DNA of 64,000 bases from Triangularia verruculosa (taxonomy: Eukaryota; Ascomycota; Sordariomycetes; Sordariales; Podosporaceae), in NCBI GenBank assembly GCA_033296885.1, contig MU863894.1, positions 62,001 through 126,000 on the forward strand, read 5' to 3'. Below are positions 43,110 through 54,900 of this stretch, piece after piece; position 1 is the first letter of the stretch; the number at the start of each line of letters is the position of its first letter. The notes beneath the pieces are model-generated. The model saw nothing but the letters and a program-made list of their open reading frames with translations. It searched no databases and had not been told where the DNA came from. A program made the position numbers and the translations under genes.

Positions 43110-44845
43110 ATGGAGGACTTCTCTCACCTCTGGGAGCGTCACATTACCGCTTTGAGGGATGATTTCTCGGCAGATAACAGTGTGCGGGCGCTGACGTCTG
43201 GGGCCCCAAGTCTCCAAGGTGGTGATGGGGGCAAGGATTGCTACTCTCAACTGTCTGGGAATAAATGGGACGACAAAATCAACTCAGTGGTAGATGCTCT
43301 AGATGAGTTATCCTTGTGCGTATATTTCTTCCTATTTTTGTTTCATTCTTCTTCTGCACTACTAACGGGCTCCCCAGGCAATCACCCACTGGCAACACTA
43401 TCACTACCACCACACAAAGTCCACGGACACCTTGGTTTCCTGATGATGCCTACACCGAGACGGCCCCTTTGAGACCAAACAAGCTCCAGGCTCTCCCGGT
43501 TCTTCCGTGGCCAACTGATCCGCCTATCCCGTCTCCGTCAACATGGCCCCCTCCACAAGACCAAAAAGACAATCAACAGCAGCAGCAGCAACTCTACCGA
43601 GAATATACCGCCCATAATCTTCCTTTGTCTCCATCCACCTTGTCAAGTCGAACAGCGGTTCCAGGCTCCACAGCGACGCCGGCAACTACTCTGCACTCAC
43701 TGCCCTTTATTCAACCTCCGCCACCATCTTCGGTATCAGTGCTTTGTCTCTCCTGGGCACCACCGCAAGCCCGCCCAGGCCCCGATAGTCAACTCTTCAG
43801 CCCTAGTCTACCTGTTGACATGGAAGGGGTACGGTCTTGCTTCAAAAGGAGGGGCTGGAGAGTTCAATGCCGACTGATACCCAGTGACTATAGCACATCA
43901 GCTGTAGAAACGGTGATTGATAAGTTTTTAGGCCAAAGCCAGAATCAGATGGCCCAGCATCAAATGCGAGACAAAGTCGGCAATGACCATGGTGTGCGAG
44001 GTGGAGAGTTGTTGATCGTTTACTACCACGGATTCGGGGCCACGGAGGAGGATGGTAGATTGAGATTCAGCAGGTATCATCCTCCTCCACCCACCTTCTT
44101 CTTTCCTTCGGCATTGCTAACTTGGACTAGCGACGAAGGGAGTTATTTTTACTGGGACGACGTCCGCGACCCAGTTATGCAACATCCAGGCGATGTTCTG
44201 ATCTTTGATTGCACCGCCCCTTTACCTCCACGTCACGACCCACAAACCCCGAATCAACTTGCTGCCGGACAAGAACCCGAAGGCCTTCAGGAGATAAGGC
44301 TTTCCATGGGTCCAGGTATGCTATCTCGACAAGGAACGAAGCAGGTACTGGGTGTCTGTGTCCCTTCGGGTGACTTGTGGAAAGCGTCTACAGAAAAACA
44401 GAAACCGGAGATGGCTGAGAAACCTCGTGCGCGGCCGAGGTCACTTCTGCTGCCTGGCTTCGATTTCGGCGACTTTAAAACTCCAAACCCCATTGACACT
44501 TACAATGACCGGGACCTATCACAACCAAAGCCCGGACCGCCCAGCACACACGGCAAGCTTGATGACACTGTGACGAAGTCACTCTGCAAAATTCTAGACA
44601 TGGATCGAGATAGAGTGAAGGCGGAGGGGGATTTGATGCACGAGATACTGTCTGTGCAGCGGTTATGCAGTCTTGTCAGGGAAGACATCTGTCAAACATC
44701 AACACTGTCATCGCCGATAGGATCGGAGCAGAGAGAAGCTGAAAGAGAAGCAGAAAGAAGGTTGGCTGGGAGGGTGTTTGTGTCGCAGCTCGGCGGTGGG
44801 CAAATACAGGATATCTACCTGCCTTGTCTGGGGCTTGCATCTTGA
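43110..44845 (+). CDS. Caspase-fold (C14-like) protein with atypical His position
   Basis: Three exons, 43110-43315, 43378-44073 and 44131-44845, introns of 62 and 57 bp; 538 residues. After a low-complexity region with a poly-Gln run, residues about 230-335 follow the pattern of fungal caspase-like domains: a strand and helix (RGWRVQCRLIPSDYSTSAVE), GELLIVYYHGFG (residues about 278-290) where the catalytic motif is usually YYAGHG or YYGGHG, and GDVLIFDCTAP with C328 where the nucleophile is expected. His sits two residues early (H286), with Phe at the usual place (F288). The C-terminal part is helical and charged and ends FVSQLGGGQIQDIYLPCL. Such domains occur as effectors or alone in fungal self/non-self and death systems; function here is unknown. 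The start could instead be the in-frame ATG at 42891. Intron 2 is 57 nt without a stop, so it could be retained in frame. Confidence 0.72.
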
Positions 44846-45746
44846 GAGTCGCAATCGCAACTGCCCCGGGGCTGTGCCATCAAAACGGGAAAGAGCGACT
44901 GGTGAATGGGCGGTGCACTGTACCTGCAGGGCGTCGCCATCAGAATTCAGATGCCCTGTCGATTTCTTAGGACAGGCCACGCAAGCATATCTGTTTTGAG
45001 CCTTGCATATCCGTTGGAGCAACACCACCACTTGCCGCCGTCCTTACAGCCCAAGTTAGTAGCATCAATCAGGCTACTCATTTCATCTCCTTCCTGCATC
45101 GGTATCGTTCAGGGTTTTACTTGTTTCCAAGACGGCATTCCGAGGTGTACGAAGCATCACAGGCTAATCCATGCGGTCGAACGAACGGAGGCTCTTTCTG
45201 CAGCGAACCGATCAACACCGGGCACGACCAGCGGGCGGGGGCTCTGGATCCACGCGCCAAGACCCACTTTTTCAAGGCACAGTTCCAGCCGGCCCTGTCA
45301 TTGCCCGGCCTGTGCAGCCGCTACAGCACGACACCCAAACCCCGGCAAGGTGGAGTTGCCCCAGCAACAGCGGGGAAGTAAGGGAGCCAAGGAAGCCAAA
45401 CATTGCGACCCAACCGAGCTGCATCCGCGGGGGCAGAATCCCATGAATTGAACCCACAGCCCCGTTCAAAGTTCTTTGCGCTTTGTTCGACAAGTTACCC
45501 CATTTTCCAATCGTTCTTACTCCACGCTGCACGCCATTAAGCGGCTTCTTTTCGACCCCCTCATTGTGAGTTTGCGCCGACTCGCCCTTGGACGTGTTCC
45601 CGTAGCTAACAACATTCCCAGCGATCGATATTTACTCTCGAGCACAGTTCTGGCTTTGTCTTCAGTGTGCTGCGTGTCCGTGAGACACATTCCTCGGCTG
45701 CGCGCCACAACGCCCCATCTTGAGATTCCTTGAGAGAGGAAGCGCA
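44846..45746. other. Intergenic; chitin synthase promoter and leader
   Basis: About 900 bp upstream of the chitin synthase ATG. No gene is supported; overlapping frames of 80-180 codons at 44906-45451 lack recognisable content. Confidence 0.4.
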
Positions 45747-48700
45747 ATGGACAATAGGCTCGGCAGACCCAACTCTCCGCCAGGCGGACGCGCACAGCAA
45801 GAATACTTGCTGCCTGCCTACGACGATGTGAACCACGGCCCGAGCAGCACTGGCATGGGCCACGCGCATGGCCATGGCTCTGGCGTTAGGTTGTTGACGG
45901 ATATGGAGGACCCTAATAACTATCAAGATGACAGGCATGAGAGGTCGTATGTGCTACCTCCCGTTTCTATTCCCCCTCCCCTTTCATTGCCCTCTAGAGC
46001 ACCGGACGACTTTTGTGTGGATGTCAAAGCCCTCAAGGAACAAGACGACACTTGCAACGGGGCTGTACCGCATGCCGCTATTCTCAAGCCCAAGAGCAAG
46101 CGGCCTGTGTCCGTCCCGGGAAACAGTATCAAAGTGGACACAATGCAGACAAGTAGCCAGCCCGCCACTCCGACAATCAGGTTGCAGAGAAGAAAGAAGT
46201 TTACGCCTTCTGTTCGGCCCGTCGTCGTCCCGGAGGACCTTCCTGTCTTGCCCGATGGCCCCTCGCCACGCAGAAAATCATTGCGCCAGTTTCAAGCAAG
46301 ATGCGAAACGGCCGCGCCATCGCCAGAGGACTCTCCATCGGATTCGCTTTTTCTTAAACAATTACCAAGTCCACAGGTGCCGTCAAGAGTATGGATGAAA
46401 GGCTCACAAGAACATCACAACAGAGGCAGAAGACGACAGCCATACGAACCCTCGATTGATTCACGATCCTCGATTCTCGATCCACCCTTCCGAATGCACC
46501 CACCCACCGAGTCCTATGTTTCCTATGACCAGAGCAGCCTGAACGAAAGCAGTTGGGATCCATCACGAGCCCCATCCCCCGAGTATTCCCCTCCCCGTGG
46601 CCACCCACCACCGCACAGTCATAGGTTCGAACCCGCCGATATCAATGGGGGTCCCCGCCCAGGAACCCCTTCAACAGTTTATGGCGGCTCCCCGCGCCGC
46701 CCACTTCCCCGTGCGCCAATGTACAACAGTCCGACCAGAGGCACGCAGTCGACAACGAGCTTTCAGGACGATGCGACAGTCAGCATCCCGCTTACCAGTG
46801 ACCATGACGATCCTTTTTACCCCGAGTCTGATGTGACCGATAACAGACGGCATTACCGTGCTCAGTCATCGTATTCAGCAGACCAAATGACATTGGGCGA
46901 GGAAGAATATGACGACGGGGATGACGTCCGTGAGAAGGCTGACCGCTATGTTCCAGCACCGGCAGAAGGGCGACAAGAGCGTCGTGGTGTCCGCGCCCCC
47001 CAGATGAGCAAGAGAGAAGTGCAGCTCATCAACGGCGAGCTAGTTCTCGAGTGCAAGATTCCCACCATCTTGTATTCTTTCCTGCCGCGGCGCGATGAGA
47101 TCGAGTTTACGCACATGCGCTACACAGCTGTGACGTGCGACCCAGACGACTTTGTTGAAAAAGGCTACAAGCTGCGCCAAAATATCGGCCGTACCGCCCG
47201 CGAGACAGAACTGTTTATATGTATCACCATGTACAACGAAGACGAGTATGGCTTCACGCGCACGATGCACGCTGTCATGAAGAATATCTCCCACTTTTGC
47301 AGCCGTAACAAGTCACGCACGTGGGGAGAGAACGGATGGCAGAAGATTGTCGTGTGCGTGGTGTCCGATGGGCGAGAGAAGATTCACCCTCGCACGCTCG
47401 ACGCGCTGGCGGCCATGGGCGTTTACCAGCACGGTATCGCCAAGAACTACGTCAACCAGAAGACGTGTCTCTCTCCAGACACGATGGTCCGCACCACCAA
47501 TGGTGACAAGCCCATCCGAGACATCGCTGTAGGAGACCAGCTCTTCGACCACGAGGACCGACCCGTCCAGTGCCTAGCTGCTGAGGCTATTCAGACCTCC
47601 CGCATGATGAAGGTTACCTACACCGGGTACAACAGCGTCAGCAAGTCGTCCTTCACCTGTACGCCGGACCATATCATGACCCTGGTGGCTTATGGTGTCA
47701 AGCCCTTCAGGCATTCGAACAGCAACCGTGTTACGTGGTGGACTCGTTGCGATCGAACCGAGCTTGAGGCCGATGCGGTTGAGATCAAGTGGGATGCAGC
47801 CATGCATGATCTGTATACCGAGTACCGTGAGCAGCTGGGTCGCCGTCCAACTGATGGTGAGGTCCGCAAGTACCTGAAGGCCATCACGTCCACGAGAGTT
47901 GTCCCCGATTCTGAAGATGATGACTCTCAGAGGGTCGAAGAGACATATCAGAGTCCTGTTCTCATCAAGCTGCTGGCCAAGCTCAAGGCTATGGACGTGG
48001 ACGTCGACGATGAGGATGAATCGGTAGTGTTGATGCTGCTACAGCAGCACATGGAGGACTATCTTGAGCACATGATACCTGAGCCAGAGGATATCCCTGA
48101 CGAGGACAACGACGACTTGATCATCGATCTTGATGCCAACCGGAAGAGAAAGATTGGCACTATCAGCACGCTGTCTTCCCGCGTCTCGGACAAGACTTTC
48201 CGCCAGTCTCCTTCCATCAAGTCGTCTCCTGTTAACAGCCAACAGCAGTCTCAAAACGAGGCCTCACAGTCGACCGTGTCGACGTACGCGTCTGTACTCA
48301 CTGAGGACGACCACAGGGAGATGTTCGCCCCTGTCCGGAACAAGCTCGCAGTGCGTGATCCGAAGTGCAAGTGTCAGAATCTGTCCTGCAAGGGCCTTCG
48401 GAGGGTGTCGACTGTCTTCGAAACCTCAGAGCAAGCCGACCTCGCTCTTGTGCTGCTATCAGGAGATCACTACCGTGTGGTTGACCCCTGCGCCGTCCAG
48501 GACATGGAGGTGTTCACGATGACGCTGGAGGAATATCAGGCAACCTGCACGGCTCCGATGACGCAGCATATGAGCAAGCTAAGACTATATCGGTCACCCC
48601 TGAGGTTCCAGCCGTATCAGGGTCCAGTGTCACCTGTCCCAATCGACCCATTTTGGTTTGGTTTCTGGCTTGGTGATGGCACTAAGAACAACAGTGAGAT

Positions 48701-51326
48701 TACCAGTACGGATCCGGAGGTCGAGGTCTACACGCAGGCACTCGTCGACCGCCTGAACCGTGATAGTATCCCTCCTGGAAAAGCGCCTCTCAAAGTATCC
48801 AAGTACAAGATTGATATCGGCACAAAACACGTCTACAAGGGAGAAGAAATCAAGGCAACAAAGGTCGCTCATCGTTTGCGTGTTATGAGCACTGTAAGCA
48901 ACCTTGGCAAGACACACTGGAACCCTGTTCACGACGGCCTCAGAGAACTCGGCCTGCTGGGAGACAAGAGCGGTGGCATCCCCGACTGCTACATGAACGC
49001 GGACGAGAATACGCGCCTGGCTGTTCTCGCAGGCCTCATCGAATCCGACGGATGGCTTTCTCACGGTCTCAACTGTTACGGCTTTGGCCAGTACACCTAC
49101 GAGCACAAGAAGCTTGTTGAGGACGCCCGCAAGTTAGCCCTCTCCTGCGGGATCCAGTGTAACCCTATCTTCGAACGGAAGAATGGTAAGGACCGCCCTG
49201 AGCCTGGCTGGTTCTTTTATATGGGCAGAGGGGTGGAGAAGTTCCAGCCTCACCTCCTCCTCCCTCGAAAACGCATGAAGATCCCGTTCACCACGTCTAA
49301 AAACAGGGACGTACGGCCCTTCGACGTCGAGGACGCCGGCGACGGCGAGTTCCGCCTCATCGAGGTCTCGGGAGAGCTCTTCCAGCTCGCAGATCGCACC
49401 GTGGTTCATAATTGTCAAGCGCACGTGTACGAATATACCACACAGGTTTCGCTGGATTCAGATCTCAAGTTCAAGGGCGCCGAGAAGGGGATAGTACCCT
49501 GCCAGATGATTTTTTGCCTGAAGGAAAAGAACGCCAAGAAGCTGAATTCGCACAGATGGTTCTTCAATGCGTTTGGTAGGGCGCTCAATCCAAATGTGTG
49601 TATCTTGTTGGACGTTGGAACCAAACCCGGCGGAAACTCGCTGTACCACTTATGGAAGGCGTTCGATACCGACTCGAACGTCGCCGGCGCTTGCGGGGAG
49701 ATTAAAGCAATGAAGGGGGCCTTTGGGAGTAATCTGCTGAACCCCCTGGTGGCATCACAGAATTTTGAGTACAAGATGTCCAACATTCTGGACAAGCCGC
49801 TGGAGTCTGTGTTTGGCTACATCACCGTACTACCTGGTGCGCTGAGTGCGTACCGTTATCACGCGCTGCAAAACGACGAGACGGGGCACGGGCCCCTCAG
49901 TCAGTATTTCAAGGGAGAGACGCTGCATGGTCAGCATGCCGATGTGTTTACCGCCAACATGTACTTGGCCGAGGACAGAATCTTGTGCTGGGAGTTGGTA
50001 GCCAAGAGGGGCGAGCGATGGGTGCTGAAGTATGTCAAGGGGTGTACGGGTGAGACTGATGTTCCTGGTGAGTTTCCTCTTTTACCCCCTTTTACCGAAA
50101 GCGAAGATAGCTAACAGCTCAAAGATACTGTCCCTGAATTCGTCTCCCAGCGTCGCCGTTGGCTCAACGGAGCCTTCTTCGCCGCCGTGTACTCGCTCGT
50201 GCATTTCAGGCAGATCTGGCTCACCGACCATACCATTGCCCGCAAGATACTTTTGCACATTGAGTTCTTGTACCAACTCTTGCAACTCCTCTTCACCTAT
50301 TTTTCTCTCGCCAACTTTTACCTGACCTTTTACTTCATCGCCGGTGGTCTCGCCGACCCCCACGTCACCCCTTTCGACGACGACGGTAAAGTCGCGCTGT
50401 ACATCTTCACCATTCTCCGGTACATTTGCGTCTTGTTGATCTCGACCCAGTTCATCTTGTCCCTTGGCAATCGTCCCCAGGGTTCCCGCAAGATGTACCT
50501 CGCATCCATGATCATTTACGCCGTCATCATGATCTACACCTTGTTTGCTTCGATTTGGATCGTCGTCCACCAGCTCTCCCCGAAAGACGACAAAGACAAG
50601 TCCGAGCTCCAGATGGGCAACAATGTCTTCACCAACATGATCGTCTCGACAGCCTCGACTATTGGTCTCTACTTTCTCATGTCGTTCATGTACCTCGACC
50701 CCTGGCACATGTTCACCTCGTTTGTTCCCTACCTCATCCTGCTGCCGTCGTACATTTGCACTCTGCAAATCTATGCCTTTTGCAACACGCACGACGTCAC
50801 CTGGGGAACAAAGGGTGACAATATCATGAAGACGGACCTTGGCGGTGCTATTGGCAAGGGATCTGGTTCCACGGTCGAGTTGGAGATGCCCTCTGAGCAG
50901 TTGGATATCGATTCTGGATACGACGAAGCTCTCCGGAATCTGAGGGACAGAATCGAAGTCCCTGAAAAGCCGCCTTCGGACGCGCAGCTGCAGGAGGACT
51001 ACTACAAGTCCGTCCGAACCTACATGGTGGTCTCTTGGTTGATCGCCAACGCCACGCTCGCCATGGCCGTCAGTGAAATCTATGGCAGCAGCGGCATTGG
51101 TGACAACTTTTATTTGCGCTTCATCCTGTGGGCTGTAGCTGCTCTCGCCGCCTTCAGAGCCCTGGGGAGCACAACGTTTGCCATCATCAACCTCATCAAC
51201 ATGGTGGTCGAAGGCAGGGTCAAGGCCAGGCTCGGGGTTCCAAAGTGGGCCCGGGGTTTGATTGAGAAGATGAGGGATGGAGCGAGGGATATTGGAGAGG
51301 GAGTTGCTAATAGTGTTAGGAGGTGA
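45747..51326 (+). CDS. Chitin synthase (family 2 glycosyltransferase) carrying an intein
   Basis: Two exons, 45747-50067 and 50125-51326, with a 57-bp intron; the precursor is 1840 residues, of which 649 are an intein (47466-49412), leaving a spliced enzyme of about 1191 residues. The N-terminal third is Pro/Ser-rich and disordered, as in division-1 chitin synthases. The catalytic core shows IVVCVVSDGREKI, VSLDSDLKFKGAEKG, LDVGTKPGG, NPLVASQNFEYKMSN, LPGALSAYRY, EDRILCWELV and the product-site QRRRWLNG. Several membrane helices follow. The enzyme polymerises UDP-GlcNAc into chitin at the plasma membrane. The class (I or III) is not certain. A possible further intron at 45947-45997 (GTATGT..CTAG, 51 nt, no stop) would shorten the N terminus by 17 residues. 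Without protein splicing the core would be interrupted just before QAHVYEYTTQ and should be inactive. Confidence 0.93.
47466..49412 (+). mobile_element. 649-residue intein with LAGLIDADG homing endonuclease
   Basis: The intein interrupts the conserved segment KNYVNQK-x-x-QAHVYEYTTQ of the chitin synthase, between Thr573 and Cys1223 of the precursor. It starts with Cys (block A CLSPDTMVRTTNGDKPI), has block B FTCTPDHIMTL with TxxH His at intein residue 69, and ends with LFQLADRTVVHN followed by a Cys as the +1 extein residue. All residues needed for class 1 splicing (Cys1, block B His, penultimate His, Asn649, Cys+1) are present. Two dodecapeptide endonuclease motifs are intact: FGFWLGDGTK (Asp at 404) and LAGLIESDGWL (Asp at 528). 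Chitin synthase inteins are known from Podospora anserina. An extra region of about 260 residues, rich in acids and with CKCQNLSCKG, lies between block B and the first endonuclease motif. Confidence 0.93.
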
Positions 51327-51999
51327 TTTTATGTATCCCTTTTTATTCTTTTTTCCTTTCCCGCTTTTTATTTGTCATGTCTAGACAAACAAACAGAAAG
51401 AAGGCGGGCAACTCTGGGTGTTTACGGCGTTTCTAAAGGAGAAAAAAAACAGGATTGAAAGATGAAGGGATATGAAGAGATGTATGGAAACGAAGCGTTC
51501 TGGTCATGTATGTTAAATCATTTTTGACGATGGGTTGGGAGGTAATAAGTGCTTTGTTGTTTTTGTTTGGCTTTTTCGCTTTGGCTATCGGCCGAAAGAT
51601 AATACCCCTTTTTGCTTTTTTTGATCCATTTCGGTGTTGTTTTTACAACGTATGTACATACTCTCACAAGGGTGTATCGAAGTTAAAAAGGTCATCACAA
51701 GAACTTTATGTTGCACAATATAGCTGAAAGGGCAAAGAAATTTTTCCAAGATCAAATCAAATTGTTCAACGCCTATTTTGGTAGTAACCAGAACAAACAA
51801 AAAAAGAAAAGAAAAATGCAATGCGCCCGCAATGTAGCCAAAAATCCATCCCCCATTGTACACTATTTACATGACTCGTGCTCATCTCTCGTCCTTCTGT
51901 TCCTGCATTGCATTCTCTGCCTGAGCATCAGCAAACGGCCCGCCATCAAGAGACTGAACAGGAAAGAGGACAACTCCTTACATTGTCTGTGTTTGGAAA
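51327..51999. other. Convergent 3' flanks
   Basis: About 670 bp between the chitin synthase and sulfite reductase stops. T-rich tracts occur near 51330-51360 and 51540-51650. No gene is supported. Confidence 0.4.
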
Positions 52000-54900
52000 T
52001 CACTCCTCTTCTTCCTCGTCCTCAACAACACCCTCGTGGAAGTTACGACCGTCAGTGGTAGCCTTGATGATGCCAGCGCGGATGGTCCAGTCACCGAACC
52101 TCTCGCCCTGCTCCCGTTCCTTGGCGTACCGGCTGAGCAGACCCTTCATGATCTCAAGAATCTCATCCTCCTTGATGCTGCTGCGGTAGAGCTTGTTGAG
52201 TCTCTGGCCGTGATAACCACCGCCGAGATACATGTTGTAGGCACCGTAGGCCTTGCCGACAAAGGCAACCTCGGCCAACCACGGGCGGGCGCAGCCGTTG
52301 GGGCAACCGGTCATGCGCATGATGATGCTGTCTTGCCTGAGACCGTTCTCCTCAAGGCAGGCCTCCAACTTGGAGATCAAAACGGGGAGATAACGCTCAG
52401 ACTCGGCCATGGCGAGACCGCAAGTGGGGAAGGCAACGCAGGCCGAGGAAGAAAGGCGGAGGCCAGAGAAGTGAAGATTGTCGAGCTTGTACTGGGCGAG
52501 AAGCTTCTTGAGGGTGTCGAGATCCTCGTCGGCAACGTTGCTGAGGATGAGATGCTGGTTGGGGGTGAGGCGGAACTCGCCCTTGTGAACCTTGGCGATC
52601 TCCCTGAGACCGGTCTTCATCTGGAAGTCGGCAGTATCCTCGATACGGCCGTTCTCGATAAACATGGTGAAATGGTTCATGCCAGTCTCGTCCTTGATCC
52701 AGCCAAAGGTGTCGACGTTGCTGTCGAAGTGGAAAGGCTTGGCAGGCAGGAACGGCTGACCCCAGAGCTCCTCGACCTTGGACCTGAAGACATCGACAGT
52801 CAAGTCGTCAACAGTGTACTTCAATCTGGCGTGCTTGCGGTTCTTGCGGTCACCGTGGTCACGCTGGACAAGCATGACCTTCTCGCAGGCAATATGAGTC
52901 TGGTCAGCCTTGACGAAGCCAAGGGTGCGACCGGTCTGAGGGTAGGTCTTCTTGTTGTTGTGGGTAGCACCCATGCCACCACCAACGAGCAGGTTGAAAC
53001 CGAGCAAGTGTCCGTCGTTGCCCTTGATGGCAATCAAGCCGATATCATGAGCATACACATCAACGTCATTGTGTGGAGGAATGGCAATCGAGATCTTGAA
53101 CTTGCGCGGCAGGTAGGTAGATCCGTAAATGGGCTCAAAGTCCTGAACAGCGTCACCAGCAACCTGAGTCTTCTTTCCGTCGTAATCGGTGAGCCAAATC
53201 TCGTGATAGGCGGTGGTTGCTGGAAGGAGGTGCTCGCTGATCTTCTTGGACCAGCTGTAAACCTCCCGGTGATAAGCCGACTGCGAAGGATGAGGACTGC
53301 ACATCACGTTGCGGTTGACATCACCGCAAGCGGCAAGGGTGTCCATGAGAGCCCGGTTGATGGCTTGCATGGCAGGCTTGAGCTTCGCCTTGACGACGCC
53401 GTGGAACTGGAAGGTTTGACGAGTGGTCAACTTCATAGTCTCGTTTCCGAGCTCGTTGGCAATGTCGTCCATCTGGACCCACTGCTTCGGCGTCGACACG
53501 CCACCAGGAAGTCTGCATCGAATCATGAACGAGTAGGCTGGCTCAAGACCCTGTGCCTTGCGCTCGTCACGGACGTCACGGTCGTCCTGCATGTAGGTGC
53601 CGTGGAACTTGGTCAGCTGCTGGTTAAACGCCGAGATGGCACCAGTCGAGGTATCCAAGAGTTCCTCGGCGATGGTACCACGCAGGAAGTTGGACGAAAT
53701 CTTGATGTCCTCGTTGGTGATCGGGGGAGGCTCATCCGGAAGGCCATCAACCTTTGACACGCCGAGGGCTTCCCAAAGCTTGGGCTCCCACTCGGAATAG
53801 CCGGTCTGGTATCCATCTGGATCCTGGTCATCACCAAGACCAAGAGGCGCCAAGTGGGAGCCGCCAAAGTTGGCCAGAACCCTGTCGAGGTCCTTTCCGG
53901 GCTTGTTGTAGTAGACCCTGTCCTCCTTTCTTGGCCAGTAGTGGCTGTCACCAAGACAGAAGACAGAGTACTTGACCGAGGCGAGGTCGAGCTCGGTGCT
54001 GTCCTTGATGGTATCCCAGAGGGGCTTGCCGTTGACGGGGAACTCACCCTGGCCGGCAGTGGAGGTGATGAATACAATGTTCTCCTCAGTTGGCAGGTCC
54101 TCCACCGGGTAGTCCTCCATGGCCATGACGATCGTCTTAAGGCCACGGGCACGACCTCTGGTGCCCAAACGCTTGGCGAGGGCCTGGGCATTGCCGCCGT
54201 CAGAACCAAACAGGATGGTCAGGGGCGCGCCGAAGAGACCCTCCAGAAGTTGGTTGTACGCATCCTTGGCCTTGCGCTTCTGCTGGGCGCGGATTTCAGT
54301 ACCAAAGTCCTGGTCCAGCACAGCGCCGAACTGGGGATCCTTCCGCATCATCTGAGTGAGCTGGTTGTCTCGGTCAAGGAAGGCCTTGAGTTCCTTCTTG
54401 ATCCGCTCGGAATCGAGAGAGAAGTTGGGCTCGCCCTTCTTCTCATTCTCAGGATTCCAGCGGTACAGAGGCCAGTAGCCGATATCGACGGCCTTCTTAG
54501 TCTCAGCGAGAATGGTCAAGGGAGACTCGTGCTCGCCAAAGTAGGGAAGGTAGGCGAGGACGATGGAAGGGCCGTTGAACTTGTCAGCCTCATCCATAGC
54601 CTGAAGAACCTGGGTATACGAGCTGTAGACGGCGGTCGATGCGACGTAGGCGTTTCCGAAGTTCATGGCGTAGAGACCAATGTCCTTCTTTCTGCGGTTT
54701 GCATCGGCGGCGGCGCGCTCTGAATAGGGGGTTGAGTCGATGATAAGCAAGTTGACATTTTCGCCTGAAGCCAGGACCTGATGAAGGCCAGAATTTCCAA
54801 GATCGTAGGCCCAAGCGTCGGACCCAACGAGCCAAAGGGACTGCTTGCGGAAGAACGCCTTGTTCTTGAGCAGGGCCTTTGCTGGTGTGGAGTTGTCAAT

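Noticed and set aside
52036..53757. 573-codon open frame on the plus strand
   Set aside because: It lies exactly antisense to the siroheme domains of sulfite reductase and reads as Val/Leu/Gly/Asp-rich sequence without motifs. It arises from the codon bias of the real gene.
53854..54723. 289-codon plus-strand frame
   Set aside because: Antisense to the flavodoxin and central part of sulfite reductase; composition is that of a shadow frame.
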